Of a stretch of 64,000 nt of DNA, positions 61,471 through 64,000 are shown piece after piece. Each line of letters opens with the position of its first letter. Positions within the stretch are counted from its first letter, which is position 1. The DNA is taken from NCBI GenBank assembly GCA_027257055.1, contig JAPVLO010000039.1:5052501-5116500 (forward strand), read 5' to 3'. The notes beneath the pieces were generated by a model. That model worked only from the letters and a program-made list of their open reading frames with translations. It was not told the DNA's origin and searched no databases. The position numbers were made by a program, and so were the translations under genes. Source of the stretch: Cephalopachus bancanus. Lineage: Eukaryota; Chordata; Mammalia; Primates; Tarsiidae.

Positions 61471-63475
61471 GAATGCTCATCTTGCAGTTCCAAGGGTCAA
61501 AAATCTGAAATCTGTCTCTCTGGACTAAGGTCAAGGTGAAGAGAGACTCCGTTTCAGCTTCAAGGCCACCCCAAAGGAAGAGGTGACAGTTGACTAGGCC
61601 TCAGCCTCCAGCCCCAGGGGAGTCCTGGTTGAGGCCCGGGTAGGCTGCAGGTCCTGGCAGGGGAAGGGTACCGGCCAGGCAGTGCTCAGGGAGGCTCCCC
61701 TTGAGCTATCAGCAGTCAACACTTCCAGCCACTGGGGAGTGAGTGCCTTGTCCCAAAGTGGGGGCCACAGCAGCCTCTGCACCCCCAGACACTGGGCTGT
61801 TGAGAAATGGTAGTTCAGGAGCCATGGAGCCATGCTGTAGGGACCCTGTGGGGAAGGGGTCCTGGTCGTCACTGCACGCTGGTCACCCAGATCTCCTTGG
61901 GCCAAGCACCTCGAGTGGGCAGGGAACCCCTGCCACTCAGGATCATGGGCGAGGGCAGGGCTGTGTCCTGTCCAGCTGTCCCCAGTGCTTATGGCCCTGC
62001 ACAGAGCTCCAACACAAACCCACTGAGTGCTGACAGGGCCAGGTGGTGTCCTGGGCACTGCAAACACTGCAGTGACAATAGCCAAAGTCCCGCACCGAGG
62101 AGCCCCCATTTGAAGGGAGAACTCAGGACCAGAGGGAGCTAGAGGTGAGATGGTGCAGAGTGCCGTGATTGGGGTAGAGAGGACAGGAGGCCTGGGGGTC
62201 AGACATACAGACTGTAGGCCCCCGAGGAGGTGACATGGACCTGAGCAGGGGTGTGCTCGGTGTGTGAGGAAAGTGAGGTGGTCAGTGTGTGGGGGGTGGA
62301 CAAGCAAGAGGGAGACAGGCACCCCTGGGGCCAAGGGAGGGGTCTTGTGGGTCGGCCGCGTGGCTTTGACACTGAAGGACCTGGGCGGAGGAGGTGTGGG
62401 GCAGAGGGGCCTGCTGACATCCACTTGAGCGCTCCGGCTGCTGTGTCAAGGACAGACTGTGGTGAGCCACGGCGGGAGGGGACAGGGAACAGCGGGGAGG
62501 CCACAGTAGAGAGCTGGAAATGAAAAGGCGAGAGCCTGTATCTATCGTCTGCATAGACGCTGCTTGAAGGAGAGAAGCGGAGGGTGTCCCCTGCTGGGAG
62601 AGGCAGAGCCCAGGAGTGCCAGGAAGGGGAAACAGTGTGATCCAGAGCTGGTCAGGGAATGGGTGCAGATACAGGAGCCTGGGGACAATGACATCTTGTC
62701 ACTGGAGCCGGACACTACCGCTGGAAGGTCAGCTTGGGTCTTCACGACCTCTCTGTGTGTGGCTCTGTTCACCCACCTGGGGACAGACCGAGAGACTGTC
62801 CGGTAGGGAGGGGCCGTAGGCACCATGCCCTGAAGCCAACTCCAGGGCCCCCGAACCTCAGCCTCCCCAGCCATCCCTGCCCAGGAGAGGCTCCGGCTCC
62901 TGAACGGTCCACATCTCTGAGTCAGCGTCCAGGCTGGCCCTCCAAAGCTGCCTGATGCAACAGCCACTAGATACACGCAACTCCTGAAGTCTATGTTAAT
63001 TAAACACCGTAAATATGAACGTGTTATATGTTTATGCAAATAATAAACAACATAAATAACACTTCCTTTCCTCGGTTGCACAAGCCACCTTGCAAGTGCC
63101 CATCGCCCCTGTGGCCTGTAGCTTCCACTCATACAAAGATGTCTATCCTCGCAAGCAGCTTTATCTGATGAGGCAGCCCTTTTCGAGGGGAACAGAATGG
63201 CCTGGGTGGGACCAAGGTGGGGCAGGGACCCCAGGGCTGGGAGGAGCTTGCCAGAGCTGAGTGGCATTGACTCATCTGTGGGCCTGCAAGGGAATTAAGC
63301 CTGAGCTTGTGACCAGAGAATGGCCTGGGAGGGCAGCTGATGGGGTTTGGCTGCCCGGTCCCGGCAGGAATGTTTAGCTCAGCAGAGAGAGTGGACAAAG
63401 GGCCCAGGCAGACCCAGACAGAAGCAGGCAGGTGGAAAGACAAACTCCTGGGGAAACAGGCAGCTTGACTCTAAA
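61471..63475. other. Intergenic DNA upstream of SEC14L5
   Basis: 61484-61565 continues the old repeat interrupted at 60640. The rest is unique; the long open frames (61594-62424, 62542-63267 minus) show no domain or splice support. 62985-63065 is an AT-rich island with an ATGCAAAT octamer. Confidence 0.4.
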
Positions 63476-63477
63476 TA

Positions 63478-63783
<306 letters not shown>

Positions 63784-63939
63784 CTAAGAGAGGGCAACTT
63801 CCTTTTATCGCTTGCTGCACCCTGGCCTTCCTTCCTCCTGAGGCCTCAGGCCTCCCCACATTCCTGCCACATTATGGCAGTTTGGTAATTTATCGCCACT
63901 CCCCCAGTGATGGGCACTCAGGTTACTTCATTTTTTAAA

Positions 63940-64000
63940 AATGTGACTCACACCTGTAATCCCAGCACTTTGAGAGGCGGAGGTGAGAGAATTGCCTGAG
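63940..64000 (+). repeat. Alu left monomer, cut by the window edge
   Basis: TGACTCACACCTGTAATCCC...ATTGCCTGAG, an Alu 5' end. Confidence 0.8.

Noticed and set aside
61594..63267. Two long minus-strand frames (276 and 241 residues)
   Set aside because: No recognisable domain, low-complexity composition and no splice or promoter support.

Overview
This is primate nuclear DNA. It holds one multi-exon protein gene on the minus strand, SEC14L5, set in a dense field of Alu and L1 retroelements. I read 15 coding exons between 51215 (start codon) and 1738 (stop). They join in frame with GT/AG borders throughout into a 697-residue protein with PRELI/MSF1, CRAL-TRIO N-terminal, SEC14 lipid-binding and GOLD domains. 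No exon carries a stop or frameshift, so the gene looks intact.

The Alu repertoire points to a tarsier (probably Carlito/Tarsius), by inference. Old AluJ-type copies are present. I see none of the AluS/AluY signatures of monkeys and apes and none of the lemur/galago-type Alu. Instead there is a private young subfamily with an ACAATAAATC linker, a GGCTCAGCCTG left end and an ...ACTCCAACTCAAAA 3' end. The locus matches human 16p13.3, where SEC14L5 lies between PPL and NAGPA; neither neighbour is visible here.

Layout: 1-1737 is 3' UTR and downstream DNA with a MIR and a cluster of CCAAT boxes. 1738-26829 holds coding exons 2-15 in introns rich in Alu, MIR, L1, L2 and fossil DNA transposons. 26830-51152 is the long intron after the first coding exon; it holds a partial L1, a mariner fossil, a 64-bp-arm hairpin and a candidate conserved element. 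51153-51266 is the exon with the start codon. 51978-52500 is a CpG island with a GC-box array, the likely promoter. 52500-64000 is upstream DNA with serial retroelement insertions and a 0.2 kb inverted duplication.

The most interesting signals are structural. The young Alu subfamily has acquired a perfect tRNA-like T-arm at its B box and a tRNA-like A box, with apparent intermediates in the same window. There is also a fold-back duplication inside an Alu, a near-perfect 144-bp palindrome, a 141-bp recent duplication, and a site hit repeatedly by retroelements that all share one target repeat.
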